The notes under the pieces: generated by a model | Database searches by the model: none | Told to the model about the DNA's origin: nothing | The model's input: the letters and a program-made list of their open reading frames with translations, nothing else | DNA from: a virus | Direction: 5' to 3' (one strand) | Length of the DNA: 64,000 nt | Virus record (IMG/VR): IMGVR_UViG_3300032235_000653 | Coordinates: 35,767-99,766 of that record | Shown here: one piece after another, positions 44,901 to 50,796 of the stretch | Numbering within the stretch: the first letter of the stretch is position 1 | Layout of the letters: each line of letters begins with the position of its first letter | Position numbers and translations under genes: made by a program

Positions 44901-46942
44901 CGAAATAGTCCGTCGTTAGAGGATTCGTATGAACTGACCATGCGAATGATAGAGCTGCCTGCGTTTAGCGGATTCGAATATCCATAAGGTCCGTAAATAG
45001 GATAACCGTCTGCTGCAAATCCTATAAGTTTACTATGATTTGTTGTAGGATCTAAATATCCATTAGTAAACCCTGATACATTTCCCCATGCATTGGCTGT
45101 AATAAAATTAGAATTTGTATAAACATAACGGCCATTCTCCAATGGATAACCACCATAGCTGTCTTGTCCATTTATTAATACCTGAGTAGTATCGTAATTC
45201 CATTTACTGCCGTCTAACCCAGGAACCGAAGCTCCATTGCTTACACCGTTGATAAGAATTCCTGGTAAGGTGACTCCAATTACGTCGGACGAGTATGTAA
45301 GATTATCATGTTCGCCAGGATCATTTAGTCCAGGTCTATAAGGATATTTTAATTTGAGATCTTGAGCAACGATATAATTTGTGTTAACACTGTTAGGAAA
45401 ATTGCCGACTTTTACGTTCACACCGTCAGGAAAATCAGTTGTGGTTACGGTAAGTTGATCTTCTGCCAAATTAAGACTAGCAGTTGCATACAATACAAAG
45501 TTGTTGCCAGGGTCATAATTCGATTTTGCTTGTGCCTGATTGACCACTAAGTCTGACACTGGAATTAATCGAATTCCTGTTCCTACTCCATCAACATAGT
45601 ATTCTTTATTTTGATAAGATGTAGGTGTAACACTGTTATCGAAATTAATTTTTAGTCCGTTAGTAAAAACAACACCATTAGGACTAATATAATTTGTTTT
45701 CCCGATTACTTCCTCATCTATGTTAATGGTATTATTATTAGAATCTATAAGTCTGATCGTGCCAACTTGGTTTGCATCTAACCCATCTTGATAATATAAT
45801 GTATTCAAGGGAGCAGTAATTACTGGTATCTGTTCTAGTGTATTTTCAGAATTTGTATACCATTCGGTGTTACCATAATTAATACCCGACAGTATCAAAA
45901 CTTTGTTGTTACTGGGTATAGGCAAATAGTAAACTAAATCAATGATGTAATCTGCACCGAACGGAGTCAAAACAATTGTCCAAATTCCGTATCTTTGATT
46001 TTCAGGCACAGTAACAGAGTTAGAAGTCCAATCAGCATCCAAATTGTAATTTGGAAAAATTACGTATTTTCCGTTTAAGTTCGCAACTTGTCCGTCGATA
46101 CCGCCGTAATTATTTTTAATGTCGGACAACAGTTTGCCTTGTAAATTAGCATAGCTTATTGTGCTTACTAAATCTACTGTTTGCACTGTTGGCATAGTAA
46201 TATAGAAATCTTGTGCTGTTGAGTCCGGAACAAAGAAGGTTATAGTGCCAACATCGATTCCGTTATTTTGCACACCCAAGACTTGCCTTGTACTTAAATT
46301 AGTTTGAGGACTTAGTCCGCTTAATCCTGGGTTTGTTTGTATCCAAAAAGGCTTGCCGGGCTGATTAACGTTAAACGTATAATTTCCGCCGCGAGCCAAT
46401 ACAATGTCAGGATTAGGCGCAGTGTTGTATCCACTTATATTATAGACTTGCAGACCATTTTCAGCATAGATATTAAATGTACGCGACATATCTGCTTCGC
46501 CGGCGAACACATTAACAGATTCTGGTCCATTTGGTAACCAGTAATATTGACTAAAGTTAATAAATGCATCGGCGTTTATTCTTGGGTTATAACTGTAAAA
46601 ATCACTTTCCCATAGATTGTCTTGATTGTCAATTTTTCCGCCGTAAAAATCTATTTTTTGTAAAACTTCAGGATATGTAGTATGAAAATCCACTTCTCCT
46701 GTTTCTTTATTTTTTACAACTATACTAGGCTCAAGTTGATAGTCTGCACGAAGCGCAGTAGGCTCTTTAACATATGTGTTAATTCCTTTAAACCCGGGCG
46801 CAAATTTTCTTCCAACATAACCATTAATAGGAACCAAATTTGGTTCCGTCATTAGCTGATCAAGAGTAGCGTTTAAAAATCTCTTGTTAGTGTCAGACTG
46901 AAATACTGCTGGAAGAAAATTTATTGTTTTAGTAATTGGCAT
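32921..46942 (-). CDS. Giant 4673-residue virion structural protein
   Basis: One unbroken 14 kb frame. The opening, TKTINFLPAVFQSDTNKRFL, is one I recall from large marine phage virion proteins. Visible parts: a YHYH-like segment GFAADGYPIYGPYGY (~640-660); five FG-GAP-like units (~2520-3140) with IGQPG, IGAPDDD, IGAPLED, AGAPYQS and IVGSKN; four chitin/cellulose-binding-like units (W-x-x-x-x-x-Y/F-x-x-G/N-x-I/V-x-Y/H, near 2108, 3557, 3966, 4134); and repeated G-S-G-Y-x-x-P-x-V/I-T-I units (~3870-3920, 4230-4280). No coiled-coil tape-measure run or enzyme site is apparent, so a peripheral baseplate or fibre-type adhesin is likelier than a tape measure. Confidence 0.8.
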   Translation of the reverse strand: MPITKTINFLPAVFQSDTNKRFLNATLDQLMTEPNLVPINGYVGRKFAPGFKGINTYVKEPTALRADYQLEPSIVVKNKETGEVDFHTTYPEVLQKIDFYGGKIDNQDNLWESDFYSYNPRINADAFINFSQYYWLPNGPESVNVFAGEADMSRTFNIYAENGLQVYNISGYNTAPNPDIVLARGGNYTFNVNQPGKPFWIQTNPGLSGLSPQTNLSTRQVLGVQNNGIDVGTITFFVPDSTAQDFYITMPTVQTVDLVSTISYANLQGKLLSDIKNNYGGIDGQVANLNGKYVIFPNYNLDADWTSNSVTVPENQRYGIWTIVLTPFGADYIIDLVYYLPIPSNNKVLILSGINYGNTEWYTNSENTLEQIPVITAPLNTLYYQDGLDANQVGTIRLIDSNNNTINIDEEVIGKTNYISPNGVVFTNGLKINFDNSVTPTSYQNKEYYVDGVGTGIRLIPVSDLVVNQAQAKSNYDPGNNFVLYATASLNLAEDQLTVTTTDFPDGVNVKVGNFPNSVNTNYIVAQDLKLKYPYRPGLNDPGEHDNLTYSSDVIGVTLPGILINGVSNGASVPGLDGSKWNYDTTQVLINGQDSYGGYPLENGRYVYTNSNFITANAWGNVSGFTNGYLDPTTNHSKLIGFAADGYPIYGPYGYSNPLNAGSSIIRMVSSYESSNDGLFRPVPQTVTITADVINNSLITVSSTNGLNPGMRITVNSAGLESGSVWILNNGLKTASGLPQFLGTASQVQLSSNVTLTAGTSLTFEFLTGAFIEDYSYVEGSGTLDQFNGRFCLTPEFPNGTYAYFTTQASDGSPIYPYIIGRAFYGSTSIDTNASLSTPDYIVISRASRDLNPWTRRNRWFHKDIIELTSLYNNIPQVFDSEQRAKRPIIEFDADLQLINFGKIAKPPVDIFDTVYTNAFLSVEGKTSIFVDGINLVQGMRVIFAADQDPVVRNKIWEVTLENTSGNPLDPAIIHLIQVDTVEEFNTVSVFNGVVNNGKSFYFLGENWVEGQSKTSINQPPLFDVFDTEGVSFSDSVKYPVINSATQFVGTKIFSYKTGTGIADPVLGFPLSYKNFNNIGDIQFDNNFDIETFNYGIDKVVYTKKIDSGLLYKNNADSSITKLNVWTNVNVDTRQMQDIPFTYDGVDNTFKIDITPEVATVKPNLLVYVNFKEISINDYLAYNVPDGILIVIKRSKLQINDRIDILVYSKNISELGFYQIPDNLNLNAQNRTLASPTLGELRNHIGSLSRNSLYFVGNYPGVSNLRDLYIENQSGTMLQQSAPVSFAAMFLSDEKYNFASGLINAQQEYTRFKNKFINIASNSNQVNPSDPVGAVDYIIKQINSVKDKTFPWYYSDMVPYGDNKNVITYNIFNPQQRNYEITTIFSNETLSNKSILIYLNGSQLLYGRDYEFLVTGPGVSIKNNITLAVGNTLTIVEYQDTDGNWIPETPSKLGLYPKFTPAIYTDVTYTEPQLMIRGHDGSLTPSFGDFRDNIVLELEKRIYNNIKVQYSDKLVSPYDSIPGKFRDTGYTISQYNNLLSRFYLQWASVNNLNYVDNTTYQNDAPFSYNYSTALDVVDGQTLPGSWRACFQYFYDTQRPNTAPWEMLGFSEEPDWWRSTYGPAPYTSGNKILWDDLEVGYIAAGSRAGFDTKFARPGLSNFIPVNENGQLLPPIGLLTNRYDSTQFNDNWNMGQFSPVETAWRNSSEYPFAVQYTSAIINPGKYFAYGITTNKYRYDSDLDQYLIIGTNNRITQEDIDVNGYVNSSGDIARASGYLNWISDYQVTVGATDKTPLLNFVRDYSIQLSYRMAGFSGKNYLKILAEQNSPNSTNETIIIPDDNYSLALNKSTPVFNSRYSAVIIEKTGNGFTISGYDSARPYFTIVPPSQTGNYLLVTSEGQTVNYYNEFTNFKINIPYGSELTTLQQVANFISGYEQYLQLQGFKFEYYDETLAQIKDWKLSVKEFLFWVQQGWTNNSVIVLSPASNNLKLFNSTAVVDGINNTFYGTKVLNQNYKVLNTDNYTVVRDNNTFSLSLTSSTDLIGYVDLNLVQFEHVLIFDNKTQFNDIIYDPIMGQRQYRLKLIGSKTGEWTGTLSAPGFIYNQPGVAAWRQNKDYLQGDLVEYKSFYYTASKNLPGATEFKFSDWLPVDRNKIRTGLLNNFARNAGIGETFYNVDKVNLESEFDQYSLGLIGYRNRNYLNDLGLDDTSQVKFYQGFIKEKGTLNAINALGKVSFSGRPSDVTISEDWAFRVGSYGSTGTNRFVELVLDENYVLSNPTSLEVRSNNSVLFSSLYNDIQALYKTSLVPWSSPFLINRTIDSDYSDDIQTAGYVSIDDIDFTLFDLTNVSTLNADIANITAGSTIWIAKDYEQNWNVYRVSDSESDVISLSNALNGKVQVTTNKSHGLVKNDTILLTGVDKFTGFYKVQSIIGLTSFIIEFTGDLRGFSTFNQTGQLYKLVSMKTESPLGITDLTPKLGWSVNNKVWVNSYNSNGDWAVYNKTNPWELTTALQKGTLENNFQFGAAVNLAGDDNFAVIGQPGYNGNVGAITNYVINFNGILVEDVTLTSGANATVGLGSVIESGNAKVITGAPNSANGIGYVFVYKRESIGTLSDVQILSPISANIGKFGTSIAISADDNWLYIGAPDDDIVYIYGYDNTVPDQDVVTLTPNGSISSFILPYVPVSAETIYVQGSTATYVPHRDYTVSSSTITFTSPPPAGAIIISQSPGYNLVGTISGNSGSQFGYSLSATVDGSQIMIGAPLEDVTANISGNITTYTDSGAIHLWNRSINNFIVQDDLTVTFNAVAPVTQYTRIYVDNIEKFVGIDWYVSNSVLNLITFYSPVGQSKILTIETNVFHPIQTIVPAQPYADQQFGYSVDICTNSCSLYAGAPYQSQINLYNGAVYRFLNQGKVYGELVGTIANATVNSGDSIRINNYAVQFTDTSLSSVVNAINNVNALGEPIGPKIPGVTASIENNKLKLVSNSEVTFNKLNVLPGVGTAIADLGLDIFPEVDIIYNNSTKSYDYFGKLVKINDNSDILVVASDIAATLQETVFDNSKTYTPSPTTFDRDLTIFSEPVDDSGAVWIYSYLPNNVSTIESPGTFAFIQQLTPTTTNDGLKTNDSFGSSISISTYELIVGSKNSKQLAFNGGRVYKFSNPTNLLGWDVFRSQEPKIEINGIIKAYTYNALTQTVQYNLDYIDPAKGKILGLAEQELTYKIDYDPAIYNNASVDNVSVNNNLYWTDQQVGQLWWDLSTVKYIDYEQGSIKYRTANWGRTFPGSSIDVYEWVESLYPPSQYVANGGDGEPKYTGNGAYVTLNYIDPNTNFATVKYYFWVKNKTTVNINQFGRTIPTTTVASYIESPKNSGVKYFAAIKDDSVALFNMVNETVGRDIIFHLDYATLLNSNIIHNEYALLSATNNKSENIPDNIYNKLLDSASGIDRFGNPVPDPTLAVQNRYGIDIRPRQSMFINRNEAIREMVLYVNSIFDLNVISQGYDLTRLSQGEPEPAPNSGAYDLIVNNLEELSYVNIAILPMGYKVLVQSDSSVDNLWTIYIKDGVIDEWQPNTRYLTNTIVRYNTITYSVNQTITTGATFDVNDYTYYQVQNEWNLNRVQSYATSEYWQYKDWYAPGFDRTVRPTYTIETSAQLNDLTLRSQDLVKINNNGQGKWFLIQVYPNTVTTVGIQDGTIELKKNLYALEEFGLGFDADNFDTIRFDQNPGIETRQIIQTLKDDIFIDQLDPEFLNLFFVFINYILDEQKYVDWLFKTSFINVLQKIQGLTQPAIYIKENQEFYKQYIEEVKPYKTTLREYVVDYQGYDNYNSYVSDFDVPPTYDSVLKTTRSPSGEFIQDARLLQQPEYANWLSNYSYSISSIDIIDGGSGYTLPPIITITGSRNGNNAVARALVTDGVLTKIILLYPGSDYVTTPVVTIDGGNGSGAIARANLVNGLIRNIKTTLVYDRYTYSTTIIDWVPDTTFTQGTIIDHKGVAYIVSQTFTSGPTFDSNVLTNLTVYPVDNINNANDRIQAYYQPELGQPGKDLSLLQSGIDYPGVKVEGPTFSDNGGFGGSGPEPPLPGISAADGFDATLFDPLEFDENGIPILSDAILDAKITSTFADTTLGTKPEDIIVDGGPFVYSYFTEWTANTYYDKGDLISYNDKVWYVVTPTTTGNVFSTANLTIYNVGPYASHAPEEMIPGRVYDTLDMTVTTIATDPTDSYYINWSTTSGVILESIQIIDPGSGYSPEEIGVTILGGDYYTQARAQVILDSNGSAISFQVIDNGSGYDTTPTVVISGSNTSPMIATATMKLGDSPTGNAWPLMSYRIFKDMNDNFTYLREDGASTTTLAANLNLTDTVIRVIDASKLATPSPSGGQPGVVYINGERITYYSKDLATNTLGRIRRGTGGTGAKNHFIGNIVLDGSQNQVIPDSGNSTWYARSQGPGTINVNVYSSTLQGVGTTFTMLTPGTQIFAGTGDENAVELTLGNSSTSSTFTGQQLIGTISSVLSDTVALLQVTKRNPNAPEGIPVEWAYISANNTPYFVAANISNVTVRYTGNITANNSSNIVTGNGTIFLAELNVGNDLYDNGGNLIGTISNVVSNTSAYISSNSSATLTNERFTTYYTFEANVAYVQTNIWYSLGNSAQAIATGVLGNTTASNGQGLFNANTLPVSFLKQGLQG

Positions 46943-46951
46943 CTTATAAGA

Positions 46952-49900
46952 TTAATTAATTATAGTATTTACCGTTAAATTTTGTATGTTTAATTGTGCT
47001 GCGGTAATAGCGCTGATAATTTCAATATTTTCTACAGTAGCAGAGCTTATTAAAATTTCGTTAGGTTCACTGTTGATTTGTTGCAACGATCCATATGTTT
47101 GACTGGTACTATTAGGCACAATAATAATACTACTAATGTTTGGAGCCAACCCTTGCTGTATGTACGTTGCTAATTCTGTGAAGTAAAATGTTTCTCCAAA
47201 ATCCCAATTACCTACAGCAAAAAATGCATTAATATATGCAAGCACTTGGCTTCGAATTTCGCTGTCAGTTAAATTGATATTTGGATTTTTAATAATCTTA
47301 AATGTGGCTTGAAGCTCAGGTCTGGCTTTATTGCCAAACAAAGGCTTAAACACTGCTGCATTATAAATGATAGCATCGCTGACTGATTTATAATTTTCTA
47401 AATCACCGAATGCCAACTTTAGACTTTCTCCTGTTTCTTTTTCAGGCTCTTGAACTGTTCCGGTAGTATCCAATATCCATGCTCTGTATTCTGTTTCGTA
47501 TTCTTTAGTTAGCACATACAAATCTATTAGATTACTTGGACTTGGGTCTATCCTTCTACTACCAGGAGCATTGTGTTTATATTGAAAATACAGCGATGAC
47601 CTGCCAACTCTTGCAATATAATCATTGCTTTCAGTTAATGATCGTGTAGTAAGATTAATAGTTAGAACATAGAAAATTTCTTCTTCATATGCATAAAAAA
47701 TCTGGCCTTCAATATAATTGTTAATATTTGGAATAACATCAAGTTGATTTCTAACAATAACTACTGCAGATGAAGGGATAGGTGTGAAAGTCACAAAGCT
47801 ATTGTATTCATAAGTTTTTTCAAAGAAAACAAACTTAGTGGGAGGAGAGTTGTTAACGTTGGGTTGCACCACGGTATTGAAAATATCTGGATCATCTGGA
47901 ACACCGTCATTGTTTATATCACTGTATGTAACTAAAACTTTACTAGCATCTACGTATCCATCAGATTCTGCAATCTGATCGTATATGTACCAAAGAACAT
48001 TTTCTGTTAATGGTTGACCTGTGTCGGGATCTCCGTTAACTTTTAAAATATTCACACTGTCGTTGACTGTATACCCAGTTACTGGATCAAAAATCTTTAT
48101 TCTATTATCAAAATAAAATTTTGTTTCTTGTGTACTTTCAAAAATATAACTTAATCCTCTAATTTGTACTGTATAAGTGGAATTCGAAACGGTGAAGCTT
48201 AGTAACCAGCTAGCGTCTAAATTTTGACCGCTAGTAGAGCCTTGATAAATTTGACTAAACGGATCAGTCAAATTTAAATCTTGAGCACTAATAGTTTGCC
48301 AGGTTTGTGTGTTTTGATCATATCTGATACCAAACTCGCTGTAGTTACTGATTAGTCCTATAAGTTTAGAAACAAACTCTGTTGTAAAAGTATTACTAAA
48401 TGTAGGTATTACAGTGACAGCTTGAGCAGTGGACGGTAAATTTAAACTTAATTTAACTGGACCTTCACCATTACCTAAATTGCCTTGATTACCGTTGCCT
48501 ATTAAATTTGTAATAGAAACATAAAGTAAAGGTTGTCCGTTTTGCGGCACTTGACCACTGGAAGGTAATGCTATTATTTCGTTGGCAGAGTTAAAATAGT
48601 TACCGGGACCTGGGCTGAACACAATGATACAGCCTTCTGTCAAGTACCTATTATTTCCCACTACACCTGTTCCCACAGCAACTTTATTTCCTGATGAAGG
48701 AAAATCTATGAAATACCCAGTGCTACTGCCAGATCCTGCAGTACTTCTATTCCAATATAGGTTAGTCAGTGAGAATCTATTAAAATATTCATAATAAAAA
48801 TGTTGCAGCGACTTACTTCTTATGCTAGGCAATATTTGATTTTCAATAATTCTATTAATATCTGCTGTTGTCCCAAATGTAAAACTAAAACTAGAATCAG
48901 CATCTTCTTTATATAATATTCCATCTTCTGAAAAAATATTAGTGCTGCTGTATCTACCGCTGGTATCAAATATATCTAAGTATCTACTGATTCCGCTACT
49001 AGTGCGATTAACAGCTTTTACTTTACTGATTGTACTATAGTTTGCATAAGGAAATGTGTTATAGTCTTCTCCGGTGACCATACGATTTTGTGTATAGTAC
49101 AGTTGTGGCGCTTTGGTTTTAATTTCATTAATACTTTCTCTAGGAATAGCATTGGCCACTGTGTATTTTAGACTGGCAACAATGGTTAATGTTTCCAATC
49201 TACCTGCACGACTAATATAAGGTATAGTCAGACGAATATTTGTCATTTCGTCTGGTGTAATTTTATAACTTAATCCAGTACTAGTTCTAAAATAAGTTAT
49301 GAAACTCCCCACAGGGACAGCAGCAAAAGTTCCATCGCCGAATACTAAATCAACTTGATCTCCTGCTCTGGTGTTGACTTGATAACTTTTTTGTGCTGCA
49401 TTGTTATTATAGATAATATTAACTCCGTTAACACTGGGGATTTGATTCCATGCTTGCCCTATGTTACCTAAACTGCCAATTTCATACAGCCAAACGTCTG
49501 ACTTGTTGATGTTATCAAAATTAATACTGACTAAGTTGTTAGGTAAACTTTCAGGAAATCTAAATGTCTGTGTTTGTAAATTTCCTTGTTTAAAATAAAA
49601 GAAAAACCCTGTGTTATTGCTGGCATTGCCTAAATTATCGTTTTTATAAATTACGTTAAGAGGACGGCCAGGCGCAGGCGCTGATTCATAGATATAACTC
49701 TCATCTGCACTAGTACCACTGACTACTTCAAAATTTAACACAGAATTTTCGATTTGTGTATTATATCCAAAAACTGGTAATGTTCCGGGAGGTAAATTTA
49801 TATTATATTCTGCGTTCAGAACTCCGGCAATAGTCTTGCTATTGGCAGGTTTGCCAACTTGCTGATTCGTTGGTAGCGCAGCATTAATTATTGTAATAAA

Positions 49901-50365
49901 TTGTTCATACCAATTGACATTTCCATTATCGTTCCAGTTTATAATAAGATTAGTAAGGTCGATCCCGTTGCTATCCTGTAATCTTTCAGTGGTTTGTACA
50001 CTGTCAAATTTTATAAAACCATTGGCTGTTTGGTTACGTTTAGGTACGTAGCTAATTAATTTAGCTAGTTTTAAAACACTGTCCCTACGTTCTGCTGTAT
50101 CGATAAAATTTTCACGAGCGTTTAAATCTGTACGGAATGCAAGACTCTGCCCCAAAAATGCGATAAGATCAATTAATGCTATGTATTCACTGGATTCAAT
50201 AAAATCATTGAAATTTTCTGGATAGTATATGCGTAGATAATCCAGCATTGTTTTACGCAAAGTTTGAAAATCATAACTTTGAAAATCTGCGTTTCTGAAA
50301 GTTTCGTAAAGAATAGTCCAGTCTTGATTGACTAAAAGACTACTTTGTCTGGTTGTAAGTGCCAT
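46952..50365 (-). CDS. 6: Baseplate wedge protein, T4 gp6-like
   Basis: 1137 residues, longer than T4 gp6 (660), as in marine relatives. The N-terminal region is typical: QDWTILYETFRNADFQSYDF, LDYLRIYYPENFNDFIESSEY, LIAFLGQSLAFRTDLNARENFI and LAKLISYVPK. A middle strand QVDLVFGDG.FAAVPVGS and YNTFPYANYSTISKVKAVNR also fit the gp6/gpJ-type baseplate fold. It joins with gp25 and gp53 to form the wedge. The start is preceded by GAGGA (50371-50375) and a late octamer. The extra ~400 residues in the middle may be an added decoration domain. Confidence 0.9.
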   Translation of the reverse strand: MALTTRQSSLLVNQDWTILYETFRNADFQSYDFQTLRKTMLDYLRIYYPENFNDFIESSEYIALIDLIAFLGQSLAFRTDLNARENFIDTAERRDSVLKLAKLISYVPKRNQTANGFIKFDSVQTTERLQDSNGIDLTNLIINWNDNGNVNWYEQFITIINAALPTNQQVGKPANSKTIAGVLNAEYNINLPPGTLPVFGYNTQIENSVLNFEVVSGTSADESYIYESAPAPGRPLNVIYKNDNLGNASNNTGFFFYFKQGNLQTQTFRFPESLPNNLVSINFDNINKSDVWLYEIGSLGNIGQAWNQIPSVNGVNIIYNNNAAQKSYQVNTRAGDQVDLVFGDGTFAAVPVGSFITYFRTSTGLSYKITPDEMTNIRLTIPYISRAGRLETLTIVASLKYTVANAIPRESINEIKTKAPQLYYTQNRMVTGEDYNTFPYANYSTISKVKAVNRTSSGISRYLDIFDTSGRYSSTNIFSEDGILYKEDADSSFSFTFGTTADINRIIENQILPSIRSKSLQHFYYEYFNRFSLTNLYWNRSTAGSGSSTGYFIDFPSSGNKVAVGTGVVGNNRYLTEGCIIVFSPGPGNYFNSANEIIALPSSGQVPQNGQPLLYVSITNLIGNGNQGNLGNGEGPVKLSLNLPSTAQAVTVIPTFSNTFTTEFVSKLIGLISNYSEFGIRYDQNTQTWQTISAQDLNLTDPFSQIYQGSTSGQNLDASWLLSFTVSNSTYTVQIRGLSYIFESTQETKFYFDNRIKIFDPVTGYTVNDSVNILKVNGDPDTGQPLTENVLWYIYDQIAESDGYVDASKVLVTYSDINNDGVPDDPDIFNTVVQPNVNNSPPTKFVFFEKTYEYNSFVTFTPIPSSAVVIVRNQLDVIPNINNYIEGQIFYAYEEEIFYVLTINLTTRSLTESNDYIARVGRSSLYFQYKHNAPGSRRIDPSPSNLIDLYVLTKEYETEYRAWILDTTGTVQEPEKETGESLKLAFGDLENYKSVSDAIIYNAAVFKPLFGNKARPELQATFKIIKNPNINLTDSEIRSQVLAYINAFFAVGNWDFGETFYFTELATYIQQGLAPNISSIIIVPNSTSQTYGSLQQINSEPNEILISSATVENIEIISAITAAQLNIQNLTVNTIIN

Positions 50366-50383
50366 GCCTGTCCTCGTTTTATG

Positions 50384-50391
50384 TATTTATT
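50384..50391 (-). promoter_or_regulatory. Late-promoter-like octamer AATAAATA
   Basis: Minus-strand AATAAATA, one base from the T4 late consensus, 18 bases before the gp6 start at 50365, with a GAGGA ribosome site between. Confidence 0.6.
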
Positions 50392-50410
50392 GAGAACAAA
50401 ATATGGTATT

Positions 50411-50788
50411 TTAAAGCATTGAATTATTTTGAATCATTTGCTGATCAAACTGTACAGCTAATTTAGCAGTCTGATTTGTTTGAATATAAATTAGCTCTAA
50501 TTCTATTTGTAATCCTCTGTCATACTGAGTTACAATTACATTCTGGGCTGCAATCCTTGGATCGTTTGCAACAATACGTTTTATGTCCTGTATTATTGTA
50601 GTTTTGCTTTCTTCATTCAATGGTTCAAATAGCATGTCCCATATGATGGTACCAAACTCAGGATTCATTAACTTTTCGCCTTTGCGAATGTTAAAATGAT
50701 TTTGTAGATCTCGTTTTACTAATTCAAAATCAGTCAATCGAAATCTCTTGTTACTTTCTAATGTGCTGAATCCGTTGTATAATGCCAT
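50411..50788 (-). CDS. 25: Baseplate wedge protein, T4 gp25-like
   Basis: 125 residues, the normal gp25 size. KRFRLTDFELVKRDLQNHFNIRKGEKLMNPEFGT contains the family hallmark R-K-G-E-K-x-M-x-P-E/D-F-G (here split: NIRKGEKLMNPEFGT), then IWDMLFEPLNEES and a strand-rich C-terminus with IVTQYDRGLQIELEL. gp25 (lysozyme-like fold, not active) is part of the wedge core and contacts the sheath. It lies between gp6 and gp5, as expected in T4-like baseplate clusters. Confidence 0.92.
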   Translation of the reverse strand: MALYNGFSTLESNKRFRLTDFELVKRDLQNHFNIRKGEKLMNPEFGTIIWDMLFEPLNEESKTTIIQDIKRIVANDPRIAAQNVIVTQYDRGLQIELELIYIQTNQTAKLAVQFDQQMIQNNSML

Positions 50789-50796
50789 AACTATAT

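Noticed and set aside
32921-46942. Tape-measure protein identity for the giant ORF
   Set aside because: It is beta-rich with binding-type repeats and lies at the baseplate/fibre side; there is no long helical repeat expected of a tape measure.
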